Positions 43,773 to 56,450 of a DNA stretch of 64,000 nt are shown piece by piece (position 1 is the stretch's first letter; every line of letters starts with the position of its first letter). The translations under genes and the position numbers were made by a program. Below the pieces are notes generated by a model, which had not been told where the DNA came from, searched no databases, and saw nothing but the letters and a program-made list of their open reading frames with translations. The DNA comes from Armigeres subalbatus (taxonomy: Eukaryota; Arthropoda; Insecta; Diptera; Culicidae), in the NCBI RefSeq assembly GCF_024139115.2, contig NC_085139.1, forward strand, positions 6,543,533-6,607,532, in the 5' to 3' direction.

Positions 43773-44814
43773 TGAGCTTAATATATCGTAAATAATTTCG
43801 CAGGAATTACAGAAAGCAAACGGCAAAGTTAACGGCACTAAAAATAGATATCAATGTACTTTACGATTCAATTATATGTGTCTACTCTGTCGATACTGGG
43901 TATATGGTGTGGTAGAGTAAGTTAATGTGATGAACCATATATAGTGAACTTGATGTTTCGTAGCTTGATGTGAATCCTGGGTACAACAATCGGTTTATTT
44001 TTTTTCTAATTTCAAAATTTAATCTAGAGATTCGATCTTACTCAATCGCGATTGCGTGAAAGTAAGTTCATACATTATTTCCAGTAAAAAAGATATGTGA
44101 ACTATGACATTTATTTACTCTTTTTGACTTAGGTACATTTATACTGCAGTTACGTGACCACAATCCAATATTAGTCAGATCTCATTTAAGAATAATAATA
44201 TGTTTTTGATAAAGGTTTTGTTTCATATAGCACAATATTAACTTTGAATTTAACCGTTTTAGATTGAAACAAAAATATTGTCTTATAACAATTCATGTTA
44301 ACCTATAGTATCCATTTTTTTTATTTCAATTTTATTCAATTATCAACATATTAAATGATATAAATATTGAAATTTGTGCTTCTTTGTCATCAAGAAAAAA
44401 TATTCACCCAACTGCTCAAAAATTAAGCAATGATTTATTATATGTTATTTGATTAATTTTGGATTGTGATCATAACGTCCCTTATAAAATCCTTTTCTCA
44501 TAATGGAAAATTGGAAAACATAAAAATGCATTTGTAGTTTGTATAAGAGGTTTTCTAAACGTATTTACTTATCTTAAAATCACCGCTAAACTTTAATTTT
44601 CATTTACTTGTAGAAAACGTCATTCGATATGATAATTTTCATCATAGAGCAAAACAATATTGCAAGACTCAATGTGAACGCACCATAATTTTGCGGAGAT
44701 GAACCAATTAACTGCGTCGGTGACAATAATGGGGCATTGCGGCCACAGTTCAGATAGAACCAAAGGAGTGCGAAAAGTACAAAATGCATGTGAATTGTGT
44801 TTATTTCCTGGATA
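43773..44814. other. AT-rich intergenic sequence
   Basis: Nothing beyond AT-rich low complexity is seen; no gene or repeat family recognised. Confidence 0.5.
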
Positions 44815-47736
44815 TCTTTTATTATTTATTCAGACTAAGGCCGAAGTGGCCTGTGCGGTATATAAGAGTCTTCTCCATTCGGCTCGGTCCATGGCTACAC
44901 GTCGCCAACCACGCAGTCTACGGAGGGTCCGAAAGTCATCTTCCACCTGATCGATCCACCTTGCCCGCTGCGCACCTCGCCTTCTTGTGCCCGTCGGATC
45001 GTTGTCGAGAACCATTTTCACCGGGTTACTGTCCGACATTCTGGCTACGTGCCCGGCCCATCGCAGTCGTCCGATTTTCGCGATGTGAACGATGGATGGT
45101 TCTCCCAACAGCTGATGCAATTCGTGGTTCATTCGCCTCCTCCACGTACCGTCCGCCATCTGCACCCCACCATAGATGGTACGCAGCACTTTCCTTTCGA
45201 AAACTCCAAGTGCGCGTTGGTCCTCCACGAGCATCGTCCAGGTCTCGTGTCCGTAGAGGACTACCGGTCTAATTAGCGTTTTGTAGATTGTCAGTTTGGT
45301 ACGGCGGCGAACTCTATTCGATCGGAGCGTCTTGCGGAGTCCAAAGTACGTACGATTTCCAGCCACTATGCGTCTCCGAATTTCTCTGCTGGTGTCATTT
45401 TCGGCAGTCACCAGTGAGCCCAAGTACACAAATTCTTCTACCACCTCGATTTCGTCACCACCGATGCAAACTCGCGGTGGGTGGCTCACATTGTCTTCTC
45501 TTGAACCTCTGCCTATCATGTACTTCGTCTTCGACGTGTTGATGACTAGTCCGATCCGCTTAGCTTCCCTCTTCAGTCTGATGTAGGCTTCCTCCATCTT
45601 CTCAAAGTTACGTGCCATAATATCTATGTCGTCGGCGAAACCAAATAGCTGGACGGACTTATTGAAAATTGTACCACTCGTGTTAATCCCAGCTCTTCGT
45701 ATTACCCCTTCCAAAGCGATGTTGAATAGCAAACATGAAAGACCATCACCTTGCCGTAACCCTCTGCGGGTTTCGAAGGGACTCGAGAATGCCCCTGAAA
45801 CTCGAACTACGCACATCACCCGATCCATCGTCGCTTTGATCAACCGTGTCAGTTTATCCGGAAAACCGTGTTCGTGCATTAGCTGCCATAGCTGGTCCCG
45901 ATCGATTGTATCATATGCGGCTTTGAAGTCGATGAATAGATGATGTGTGGGCACGTTGTATTCGCGGCATTTCTGCAGTACTTGGCGAATGGCGAACACC
46001 TGGTCCGTGGTGGAGCGTTCGCCCATAAAACCCGCCTGGTACTGCCCCACGAACTCCCTTGCAGTTGGTGCTAGTCGACGGCATAAAATTTGGGAGAGTA
46101 CCTTGTAGGCGGCGTTCAGCAATGTGATTGCGCGGTAGTTGCTACAATCCAGCTTATCGCCCTTTTGTAAATGGGACACACGACACCTTCCATCCACTCC
46201 TGCGGCAAAACTTCCTCCTCCCAAATCTTGGTAATGACCCAGTGCAGCGCTCTAGCCAGTGCCTCACCACCGTGTTTAAATAGCTCTCCTGGTAGTTGGT
46301 CAACCCCAGGGGCTTTGTTGTTCTTCAGCCGGCCAATCTCCTCCTGGATTTCCTGGAGATCCGGAGCCGGTAGAATTATGTCCTGCGCGCGTTCTCCCAG
46401 GTCCATCACCATACCGCCATCTTCGTCTGCCACATCGCCATTCAGGTGTTCTTCGTAGTGCTGCCGCCACCTTTGGATCACCTCACGCTCGTTCGTAAGG
46501 AGGTTCCCGTTTATGTCCTTATACATATCAGGCTGTGGCACGTGGCCCTTACGTGAACGGTTCAACTTCTCATAGAACTTTCGTGCTTTATTAGCGCGGT
46601 ACAGTTGCTCCGTTTCTTGACGGTCTCGATCTTCCTGCTGGCGCTTTTTCCTCCGGAAAATCGAGTTTTGTCTGTTCCGCGCCCGTTTATATCGTGCCTC
46701 GTTCGCCCTCGTGCGGTGTTGCAGCAATCTCGCCCATGCTGCATTCTTCTCTTCCACTAACTGCTCACATTCGCCGTCATACCAGTCGTTTCTCTGATCC
46801 GGGGGCACCGTGCCTAGTGCAGCGGTTGCGGTGCTTCCAATGGCGGATCGGATATCTCTCCAGCCATCTTCAAGAGACGCTGCGCCTAGCTGCACTTCCA
46901 GCTGCTGCGCGTATTCTTGGGCTAGTCTACCGTCTTGTAGCCGCCCAATGTTAAGCCGCGGCGTCCGACTTCGACGCGTGTTGTACACCGTCGAGAGTTT
47001 TGAGCGCAGGCATACTGCAACGAGGTAGTGGTCGGATTCAATATTCGCACTGCGGTAAGTGCGGACATTCGTGATGTCGGAGAAGAATTTACCGTCGATT
47101 AGAACGTGATCGATTTGGTTTTCCGTTTCTTGGTTAGGTGATCTCCATGTGGCCTTGTGGATATTTTTGCGGGGAAAGAAGGTGCTTCGGACTACCATTC
47201 CGCGGGAGGCTGCGAAGTTTATGCATCGTTGGCCGTTGTCATTCGATACGGTGTGCAGACTATCCGGTCCGATGACCGGTCTATACATTTCCTCCCTTCC
47301 TACCTGTGCGTTCATGTCGCCGATGACGATTTTAACGTCCCGCAGTGGGCATCCATCGTATGTCTGCTCCAGCTGTGCGTAGAACGCTTCTTTCTCGTCG
47401 TCGGGTCTCCCTTCGTGTGGGCAGTGCACGTTGATGATGCTATAGTTGAAGAAACGGCCTTTAATCCTCAGCTTGCACATCCTTGCGTTGATTGGCTGCC
47501 ACCCAATCACGCGTTGGCGCATCTTACCCAGCACTATGAAGCCGGTTCCCAGCTCGTTGGTGGTGCCACAGTTTGGTAGAAGGTAGCCGCTCGATGCCCG
47601 CTTTTCCACACTTTCTGTCCTGTCCAGCAAATCTCCTGCAGCGCCACGACGTCGAAGTTGCGGGGATGTAATTCATCGTAGATCATCCTGTCGCAACCTG
47701 CGAAACCTAGCGACTTGCAATTCCATGTTCCAAGCT
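44815..47736 (-). pseudogene. RTE-clade non-LTR retrotransposon, copy B, 5'-truncated, two long frames
   Basis: The best-preserved copy here. 47630-46116 (504 residues) holds the endonuclease (NVHCPHEGRPDDEKEAFY, GDMNAQVGREE, IDHVLIDGKFFSD) and the linker (RSRKGHVPQPDMY). 46224-44830 (464 residues) holds the reverse transcriptase (LFIDFKAAYDTIDRDQLWQL, RRGLRQGDGLSCLLFN, catalytic FADDID) and the C-terminal RRRGAQRARWIDQVED block. A four-T run at about 46162 shifts the frame between the two. A lost base near 47572 shifts the N-terminus. The 5' end stops at 47736 where copy A continues (CCAAGCTTCC...), so it is truncated. Confidence 0.92.
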
Positions 47737-48287
47737 GGATATCTAGCTTGTTTAAAACTGGAGCAATTTTGATAGTGGACGCACAAATCGGGTGAGCTCG
47801 TGAATCGTTCCAGTTCTTTACTTTTCATTGCTTTTATAATATATAAATTCATCAAATTCGACACTAAATACGTACAGGGCATCGTTGCTGCTATTGCCGC
47901 GGATATTGTGGGAATCCCAGGTATCCGGTTCACGCTTTAGTAAGCAACGGTGGCTCTTCTCGACCTTCTATTCCCTGAGTAGTCACTACGAATAAGGGCG
48001 TCCTTGTGAAGTTTTGCTATACCTGTTATGAACTACTAATACATCCTATTCCCCACACTTTCTGAAGAAACCTTTCTTGCTTCAGGAGTGAATCCTTTTT
48101 GTAGTATTAGTCTTCGTAACAAAAGGACACCATAACGGAGCATGAGATCAGATCAAATTATTCGTAGTACTACTTGACCAACACCCCCAGCTGGGTGAGG
48201 GGTAGAGGATGACGCACACACACACACACACTATTCTGTCCTAACAGTGTATGTAATACACTAACGCTTCGCACACCCCTGCTCGGT
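47737..48287. other. Spacer with (CA)n microsatellite
   Basis: No gene recognised. A (CA)8-type run lies at 48215-48231, followed by TATTCTGTCCTAACAGTGT, also seen near 42746. Confidence 0.5.
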
Positions 48288-48430
48288 CCCAGTCAACACA
48301 AGATCGTAAATGATGTCACATAAGATGTTAAAGTGGAGGCCATATAGGTTCTTCTTCATACAATATGTACGTATATCGCCTCCACTTTAGCATCTTGTAT
48401 TGCGTCATATACGATTTTGTGTTGACTGGG
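48288..48430. mobile_element. 143-bp palindromic MITE (CCCAGTCAACACAA ends)
   Basis: Left arm CCCAGTCAACACAAGATCGT..., right arm ending ...ACGATTTTGTGTTGACTGGG. The arms pair for about 58 bp up to GTGGAGGCC/GCCTCCAC with a short loop. No transposase; the target duplication is not clear. Confidence 0.85.
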
Positions 48431-48765
48431 GTGGCACAAGTCATCCGAGGCGAAACCGCGGTACCCCTAAAAGCCGAGGCTGAATGGAAGAAAGGGAGGA
48501 GAAAAAGAGACAATCAACGAGCAAGGTGTGAGATCGGGGTCAGTCGATCCGATACCAAGCTACGATCAAGACGGAAGAAAAACTACGGCCTTCTTTTGAA
48601 TGCGTTTATAAAAACCACGTGTGAAAACGTTTGAGACCGGGACCCGAGCATCGAGAAACCCCCGGACATTACGAATCAAGACGAGAGTCCTCGGATAGGG
48701 ATCCAAGCCGCGTATCGCCGAGTGTTTTCCAAGGCCTGTCGTGGCGTCTGTAAACGCACGTTCCA

Positions 48766-49265
48766 TGGGTTGGCTTCAGTGGTCGTTATTCGTTCGGGCG
48801 GCTTTCAGCCGTTATTGGCCAACCGTGCCTGGTGGCCATCCGACGGTACCCCAATTGTTTGGCTTCAGTCGTTCGTCATCCGACAATTTTCGGGCGGAAG
48901 TGCCCGGGGAAATCCACGTGGTCAACCCTAACCCTACCTGCGGCATTCGGCGAGGCCACAATACCCGGGAGAAAGCTTCCGTGTCCAACCTCAACCTCCA
49001 GCACCGGCGGCCTTTGGCCGTATTCTGCAGTGTGCTCAACCTGCCTTCGCCAGTCTTCGCGTCCAACCACAAACACCCGCCCAAGCGGCGTTGTGCCGCA
49101 TTCGGCAGTGTGCTCGGTCGGCCTAAGGTAAGGCCCAGCCCTTGCCGTATTCGGCAGTGTGTTTGGCCTGCTTTCGCCAGCCTCCGCGTGCAACCATCAA
49201 CACCGGAGGCGTTATGACGTATTCGGCAGTGGGCTCAACCTGCCTTAGCCGATCTCCGTGTACAA
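48766..49265 (+). repeat. GC-rich block of diverged tandem repeats (retroelement 5' leader?)
   Basis: Two copies of a TTGGCTTCAGT-led unit (about 48771 and 48862), then four diverged units of about 70-80 bp centred on CGTATTCGGCAGTGTG-type words near 49018, 49098, 49148 and 49220, with CTTCGCCAG and CGTGCAACC companions. The composition is much more GC-rich than the flanks. The 158-residue open frame across it is probably incidental. It may be the untranslated leader of an undetected retroelement. Confidence 0.65.
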
Positions 49266-51332
49266 GCAAAATCACCTGTCGGCGGAAAACCTACACCATA
49301 ATTACGACCATCGCACTGAGGAGTATTTCAACCCAAATCCTGGCCAAAAGTCAAAAACAATTTTTTTTAGATATTTCCATATTATTTTTCGTTTTTGAGT
49401 TCTCAACTAATTTGCTATGGGATTTTTGAAACAATGTTGTTTACTTGTAAGCGATGCTGGCTGTCGAAACTTCACCATAATTTCAATGCTAGTTTTATCG
49501 CAATTGTGGATTGAAACATATTCACGTTTTATCATGTTTTTGTTGATTTTTAATGAATTTCAAGATGAAAATTTATACAGGTATCAATAATGACGATATT
49601 TAAAACTTTTTCAGGCATGATTCGATCTGAAACCTTTTTCAGGTGATCCATAATCATGATATTAATTACTAGCTTTTTTCTACCTTTTTACAGTAATATG
49701 TTTTACAAAATAAAACTTTTGATTAGGTTCCAAAGCAGTCCAAGCAACGAAATTGTCAGCGTTGGAAAGATTTGAGTTTCCTGAATAAGCTCCATAAGAA
49801 ACATTTCACGCAAACTCACGCAATCGTGAGTTACTTTTATTTTTATTTAGTTCGGTTTGCTTAAAAATGCTAGAAAAAAATCATGGTTTTGATTGCCAAA
49901 CCTCACATAAATTATGTTTCGCTTCCAAAGAAGAGTGAGAATTTGATGAACACACCGATTCATAAAAGCATACGCTTTTTCCGGATATTAAGATTATTAA
50001 GAAACATAGCGGTTGATTTGCATTTCGGATTTATTAGATCATCTCCATTTGATATTACAAAACATTATCGAGGGACTTTAACCTCATTTGATGACAAATT
50101 TATATTGTTGAAGTAAACAAACAAGGTACATCTTTTCGGAAAATTTATTAAGTAATAATCAATGAATGAAGATTAACATAAGGAAGTCCATATCCACTGA
50201 CTGAGCCAGATGTGGGCACCACTCGTTGCAAGCACGCTGTTGTTCTCAAAGACAGCGTTCTTGCGCCAAGTGGTGCTCTTTTAAAAACAATAACTGACGC
50301 CGCCAGTGGTCATACTTCACTGCTAGATGAATGTAAACATCATAAAAACAAAAAATATACTTTACTGTTTCTATTGAATGCATTTACAGACGACATAACG
50401 ATTGACATACTTTTGGCCACGCTTTTACACTGCGTACTCCTATGTGCATCGCCCGGCCTTGGGAGGCGGGCCTTCGATCATCCGAAAACCAGGTAGCATG
50501 CAGACACGGTATGTTAAATCGGATGCCAACAATAGGCCCCAACGTCTCCGGCCGGCCACCTCACTACTAATCCTATGAACTAACCCTAAACAAAAACTTA
50601 AAATTAAATAAAACAATGCTTTAAGATCTATATTTCATTTTCATTTCCTTCTACCAACAACGTGTTTGTTGATTCGTCCTGGTAATGTCCGTATCTGCCT
50701 CCTTGGTGTTGTAGGCCCCTTAAGCAGGTTACAAGTCGACCCTGAGAAATTTGGTGAGCTAGTTAGGGACGTCTGGACGTCCACTCCATAGACGTGAGGA
50801 CGTCAAGGGAGATTGTTGCAGATTGTACTTTCGTTGGCCATATCTCATCGCGGCGGTCGGCATGTCGTATGATATGGTTCTCAGAAAATTGGATTTGGTT
50901 CTCAAGAATCGGATACGGAGTTTCGGGAACCGTAATATTGGACGTACACAGTTGTCATTATAAGTCGCAATATAACCTATTCCCTTTTGCAAAACTATTT
51001 TAATTTCGAAAATCGGTCCACGGTGTCAAAAGTTATGACCAAAAGTATGGCCAAAGTGTCGTCCCTATCTTTTAACGGTTAATACCACTTGGCATCACGC
51101 TTCCTCGAAATTATCATACGACGGCGTGTTAATTTGAACAATATTACCAAAAATAATGAGCACATAATATCAAACATGAATATATTTCTCGCGCTGAGTT
51201 TCATAGGGGCGTAATTGTAATTTTGGCGGGAAACGACTATTTATTATATTTGAGTTCCCCGCATTCAATTCTCACCAAAAAGATTTGTCTAAAAATGCTT
51301 AGAAATAACTTTTTTATTAAAATAATACTTAG
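49266..51332. other. Intergenic sequence
   Basis: No supported gene. The open frames 49883-50116 and 50212-50496 lack recognised domains. A GC-rich stretch at 50440-50570 and a GACGTC-rich stretch near 50766-50803 stand out, but I cannot assign them. Confidence 0.35.
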
Positions 51333-51619
51333 GGCCCTCCTTAGCCGTGCGGTAAGACGCGCGGCTACAAAGCAAGACCATGCTAAGGGTGGCTGGGTTC
51401 GATTCCCGGTGCCGGTCTAGGAAATTTTCGGATTGGAAATTGTCTCGACTTCCCTGGGCGTAAAAGTATCATCGTGTTAGCCTCATGATATACGAATGCA
51501 AAAATGGTAACTTGGCTTAGAAGCCTCGCAGTTAATAACTGTGGAAGTGCTTAATGAACACTAAGCTGCGAGGCGGCTCTGTCCCAGTGTGGGGATGAAA
51601 TGCCAATAAGAAAAAGAAG
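51333..51619 (+). mobile_element. Full-length Feilai-type tRNA-derived SINE with 9-bp target duplication
   Basis: Plus strand: GGCCCTCCTTAGCCGTGCGG head with A-box side, GGGTTCGATTCCCGG as B box at about 51397-51411, then the body TGATATACGAATGCAAAAAT and AACTGTGGAAGTGCTTAATG, ending in an AAGAAAAAGAAG tail. AATACTTAG occurs at 51324-51332 and 51620-51628. It serves as the reference copy for the SINEs at 10.9, 16.1, 43.7 and 55.0 kb. Confidence 0.92.
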
Positions 51620-51754
51620 AATACTTAGACGTAACTATATTCATCAATGAGAGAAAAGATACGCCGATGTAATTTATTTCTATAAAACGTAGAAAGTTAC
51701 GTCAACTGTGATTGAAATGGTTATTTTGTTATTTGCCACTCATTGCTTTGCTAA

Positions 51755-52551
51755 ATGTCAGTTGGCAAAGCACGGAACACAACTTCTGATTTCCAAATGG
51801 CTAAAACCATAGAACCTGGAGTTTCAGAGGAAGATATATGGCTCTCGACCAAAGATATCGAAACGGGAACCATAGAAATCATAGGTAAGAAATTATGAAG
51901 AAATTGATACATAGTACACACACTTTTTTTCTCTTTGTGTGCTTACAATCCTAGTCAGTACAAATTCCGATTGCGGTCAAGTTCTTCAGATGTCTGACAA
52001 TCAATACCATTCCATAAGCATTCTGAATGATTCTGTGGATAATTTGATGGAAGTGGATCTAAATGTTTCAAATGTCCAAAATACTTCAAACAATTCCTCT
52101 GCCGATTACGAGCTATCAATCGTATCATGTAAGATGATGATTTCTACAATTATAAAAATAATAATATAAAAATACATTCTTTATTTCATCTGTAGTAAAA
52201 AATGGATTTGCAGAAAAAGCCATTGTTTCAAACACTCAGCGCATTGAAGAGTTACCAGTTATTCCTGTTGTCGGCTATATTCCTGAGTTGCCTTCTGTAT
52301 CAGGTTAGATCACACTTCTAGGATTGCTCCATAGAACTTTGGGAGATCCATTATAAATTACATACTTTGGAATATTGCAGGAGATGAAGGCATGTTGCTT
52401 AACGACACATTTTCTTTACATTCGGATAGTGATCCGGAATGGTAAAATGGTGAAGAGGATGATTATCAAGACAAGAAGAGAAAGAAGGACACCCAGAAAT
52501 GGAAAACGATTCGACGACGTAATGCAAAAGAAAAAGGTCTTGCCCACGAAG
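51755..52551 (+). pseudogene. Unrecognised multi-exon gene with one in-frame stop
   Basis: Four exons join in one frame: 51755-51884, 51955-52128, 52196-52303 and 52381-52551. All are bounded by GT-AG and all internal junctions are phase 1. The product is acidic and serine/asparagine-rich (GVSEEDIWLSTKDIETG; NSVDNLMEVDLN-type; EELPVIPVVGYIPELPSVS). It reaches SDSDPEW, then TAA at 52443-52445. In the same frame, without another stop, a basic segment follows (DDYQDKKRKKDTQKWKTIRR) up to a good donor (GTATGTAAG, GT at 52552-52553), again phase 1. This argues that the TAA is a nonsense change or that the real end is there. An upstream in-frame ATG (51755) is used; ATG 51797 is an alternative. I do not recognise the family. 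Confidence 0.55.
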
Positions 52552-54973
52552 GTATGTAAGTGTGTCGAAATAGCCATCCCAATCACTAAAACATATGCAG
52601 ATTCTCGGTACTTTATATGCCGGGAATGGGGTAAGAAACACGAGTAAGAAACCGATTCGTATTTCGACTTCAACACTAAGCTCTAAATAATTTTCTTTCT
52701 GAAATGTTCTTTTCGCACAAATGTTATTTTCGGACAAAACGTTATTTTTGGAAAATTTAAAATCTCAAACAACCTCGTATGATTCAAAGAATGGAAAATT
52801 TAAATTATGTTTAAAGTATTTACGCCAAACATGCTTTTCGTACTTTAAATACCTATCGAACTTATGCTAAACGTCGCGCAGCCTTCAAAAAGCACACGTG
52901 TTTCCTTCGATAGTATCTCCTAGAGCGCTAATTCCAACTCCTGGGGTAACAGACTTGTCGTGGCCGAGCGAATGCCTTAGACATCCATCAAATATCTGAA
53001 TTATCGTGGGCTGTGTACTCACAAGTATGTCCAACAAGAACATGAGGCTCTAGTGATACATCATTAATGCGTATTTTTTTGCTTATCCGATTCTGCAAAC
53101 CGAGCTCACATTTAGAAAATTATGGACGCATATGCAGAAACCGATTGCTTTGATCAATAGTTTCATTTGGATTCAAATAACTTATGCTTTGCATCGAAAA
53201 CTATAATTTTAATGTCATTAAAAACAGCTACTACCACAAGACTAACTCTACCCCCACCTTTCATCGACACGTCTTCTAAAGCCTGAATAAGATTGGCTGG
53301 CCACAGGCGCTTGGTGCGATTTAACAGAACCCCGGCCATATGCTTCTCTGACAACCAATTTTTATAAATATACAGCATCGTTTTATCGCAAATAAGTTGA
53401 ATTTTTGAAAAAAAAAAGAAGAAAAACAACTCAGTTGTCGAGCTGGAAGAGACTGACGTCCAACAGCTTTCAAAGGCAAGAAAATTCATTCAATTTTTAT
53501 TGCACATATTAGATAAACGCAAACTTCGACAGAAACTTTATTCCGCATATTCCATGACGATTTGAAGACATTTATGTTTCAAACAGCTTCTATATCATGG
53601 CAAACAAACTTTGTCCCTGGTGAAGCATATCGGCGTGAAAAACATGACATGACCAACGGGCTATTTATTTCGTCTTGACTCACACTACCTAGCCACGTTT
53701 TCGCCCTTGCCTTTGATCGATACGCCGCCGTCATGAGTCGCGTCTAAAGATGGCGACGCCACCACAACCTTCACGCCTTCACCTCGAATTTAAATTTCTC
53801 TTCTCAACCGACTCTGACTAATCAGCAGTCTCGAACTCTCGAACCATCTTGAACAGGTGAACTATGTAAGCAACCACGCGTCTCCATGTTCTAGGCATTG
53901 AATCAATCGTGAAATCGCAAAGCGTTGCCCCTTCAAGCAAATGTGTTCGTTCACGCTGTTTGGGCGCAATTAATCACATTTCCGTCCTCCGCAGATGAAT
54001 GACTCGAGTGGGCGGTCATGGTAGGAAACAACGAATCGTTCGCTTTGCTTTCGGATGTCGAACAGCGGTATACCGATTTTAACGATGTTCTCGCCATTGT
54101 TGTTTGGGGTTTCTTGGAATGAGTGAGTTATCTATAAATGTGCAACTGCCAGAACATTGTGATGAATGGATGGTAAAGAACAACATTGCGTTCTTGGCAC
54201 ATCAATAGAAAAAAAAATCTGATTTACCTAATCACACCACGGTGGAAATGCCGTGCTTGTGGTTAGGCGACTCAATTAGCTACAACAACGAAGGAACGCG
54301 TATAGCGCATTGAGGTTGATACCAGCAAGGACTCCATTTTCGCTTTCTGGCAGGCGCGTTCAAAGTTAGGTTTTTAGATATTCTACTCCTTCAGTAAAGC
54401 CTGGCGACATCTACTTGGAACAGCAGGATGGCTCATAGCCAAGCTGCCTTCCATCTCATAAAAACGTTGCGAGTCAGATGATAATTTCTGGCTAATGTCG
54501 ATTCGGCTCGAAATCGAACTCACAAATGTTCAACCCACTGGGCCTCCCTGCGTGCTTACATAAATAAACATGTTTAAAGCTTTCCTGAGCGGTCGAACAA
54601 TATTATAAAATAAACTTATTCCTATAAAATTTGTTCAAGCTGCAAAGCGGGAACAAGACCCGATCGTTAGGAAGGTGGCCAGAGAAGTGGTGGTGATGGT
54701 GAGAAGGGCGAACAAGGTTGACAGACTGAGGCCTTTTCCTTCCTTGGAAAAACGTTGTAGTTCTTGGGTGAGGGTGTGCAAGGCTTAAATAACTTTCCGG
54801 CGTAAAGAACTGGACAAAGGTGTTTTAACTGTTCTAATCGGAAGCATTTATTTCATAACCATGTAATGGGTTGACCAATTTGTCCTTTCCGTGGAGGGAC
54901 CTGTGAGCCATGAATTTAGAGTTATTTAAATTATCGTTTTTTTTGTGTGAAATATGCATAATATCATATTTGT
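52552..54973. other. Intergenic, or continuation of the preceding gene
   Basis: A possible small further exon (about 52599-52631, acceptor ATATGCAG, donor GTAAG) fits phase 1 but is too short to support. Otherwise there is no credible gene. The minus frame 53163-53489 has no recognised domain. A GC-richer stretch at 53690-54080 could be regulatory, but nothing specific is visible. Confidence 0.3.
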
Positions 54974-55225
54974 GGCCCTCCTTAGCCGTGCGGTAAGATG
55001 CGCGGCTACAAAGCAAGACCATGCTGAGGGTGGCTGGGTTCGATTGCCGGTCTGGGCGATTTTCGGATTGGAATCATCGTGTTAGCCTCATGATATACGA
55101 ATGCTGAAATGGTAACTTGGCTTAGAAACCTCGCGGTTAATAACTGTGGAAGTGCTTAATGAATACTAAGCTGCGAGGCGGCAATGTCCCAGTGAGGGAT
55201 GTAACGCCAATGAAGATGAAGAAGA
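54974..55225 (+). mobile_element. Feilai-type SINE, internally deleted copy
   Basis: Head GGCCCTCCTTAGCCGTGCGG and B-box region GGGTTCGATTG are present. The segment that carries CGACTTCCCTGGGC in the reference copy is missing. The body and GAAGATGAAGAAG tail are intact. ATGCATAATATC occurs shortly before the head and immediately after the tail, an imperfect target duplication. Confidence 0.85.
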
Positions 55226-56359
55226 TGCATAATATCCATTGCCGATATCTATCTTATCGATCTCACGTTTTGTTATGCTCGACTAGGCCCTTGGCTATAT
55301 CCTCTCCGGATCAGCGAAACTTGCAGAGAGTTACTCACCTTACTAACCTTACTTGGAAATAGGACGTCACAGAACAAAAGACAGTTAAGGATAGATCAAG
55401 AACAAAATTTATAGAGTACAAACATTTAGCTTAGCACATTTTACATTTCTTTTATTTATACTTTAGTTTTAACACAAACCCTTGAGCTCGTTGCGGCCAT
55501 TTCGGGAACCTGTGGGGCCCTTTGCGTGCAACGGAAGAAGGAAGATGATTATACATACGTGTTTCTTGATGCCCACACCTCGGCGGGGCTCCGAAGGGTC
55601 CTTTTGGTACAATCAAAGTTAATAGCCTTTACGGGTATTAGCCACCCGGAGTGGGAATTAATTACTATGTCTGAAACTCGATTTGTGCAATTGGGTCCTT
55701 TTGGTTGCGCACTGCTGGGGCATAGTAATGTCGTAAAGGCGGAATGCCATTCGAATTGCTTCCGGTCGACTTCCAAGTCGCTAAGACGGATCGCAGAGGA
55801 TGGGAGGGGGCCTATCTTCCTCACTCTCCTAGGGCTTGATTTCGTGGATGGGTAGAAAGGACCAGTTCAGATGCTCGTCTACGAGAAGGGGACCCAGGTC
55901 CGGGCTCGTTGGCCACTGTCCGGGTTTCACTGGTTTCGTCCCGTAGACACTTCACAAGCACAATCGAGATCGGAGTAAACCGTGATCAAGATTGGTGGCG
56001 ATAAAAAAAACTCTAGTAAAAAAACGCGTCTAGTATCCCGAAATAAAATTAGGAAGTGAACCGACTGCGGCATATCCGTAGCATGTTGGATGTACCGGTG
56101 AAAACGTAGGATCGAATAGCTAAAGGCCACAGAAGCAGAAGCTCGTCAAATTTCCTCAAAACTTCAGCAAAATTCGGAAAAAATCAAGTTAGCTTAAGGC
56201 CTTCAAATGTCTTAAGGTCTTCAAATGGGCATATCTAGGACATGCCAAATCCATCGTCATCCATTCCAGACCTCCGATCAGATCAATATTGGCCCATGTC
56301 GTTTGTTACCAAAGGCTCCCATAGCCTGTCTCTTATTGAGATTTTGATATCTATATACC
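55226..56359. other. Unassigned, locally GC-rich
   Basis: A GC-rich stretch at 55490-55930 has an open frame in both directions (55526-55855 plus, 55549-55824 minus) but no motif I can name. Possibly a retroelement fragment. Confidence 0.3.
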
Positions 56360-56450
56360 TCACACACTTTCTCTCTCTCACACACTTTCTCTCTCTCACA
56401 CACTTTCTCTCTCACACACACATTCTCTCTCTTGAACACTCTCTCTCTTG
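56360..56450. repeat. CACACACTTTCTCTCT microsatellite
   Basis: Alternating CACACA and CTCTCT blocks in repeated 19-20 bp units. Confidence 0.85.

Noticed and set aside
52599..52631. Possible fifth exon of the 51.8-kb gene
   Set aside because: Only about 33 bp; phase fits but such short matches occur by chance.
53163..53489. 108-residue minus ORF
   Set aside because: Contains a poly-phenylalanine from an A-run and no domain; probably chance.
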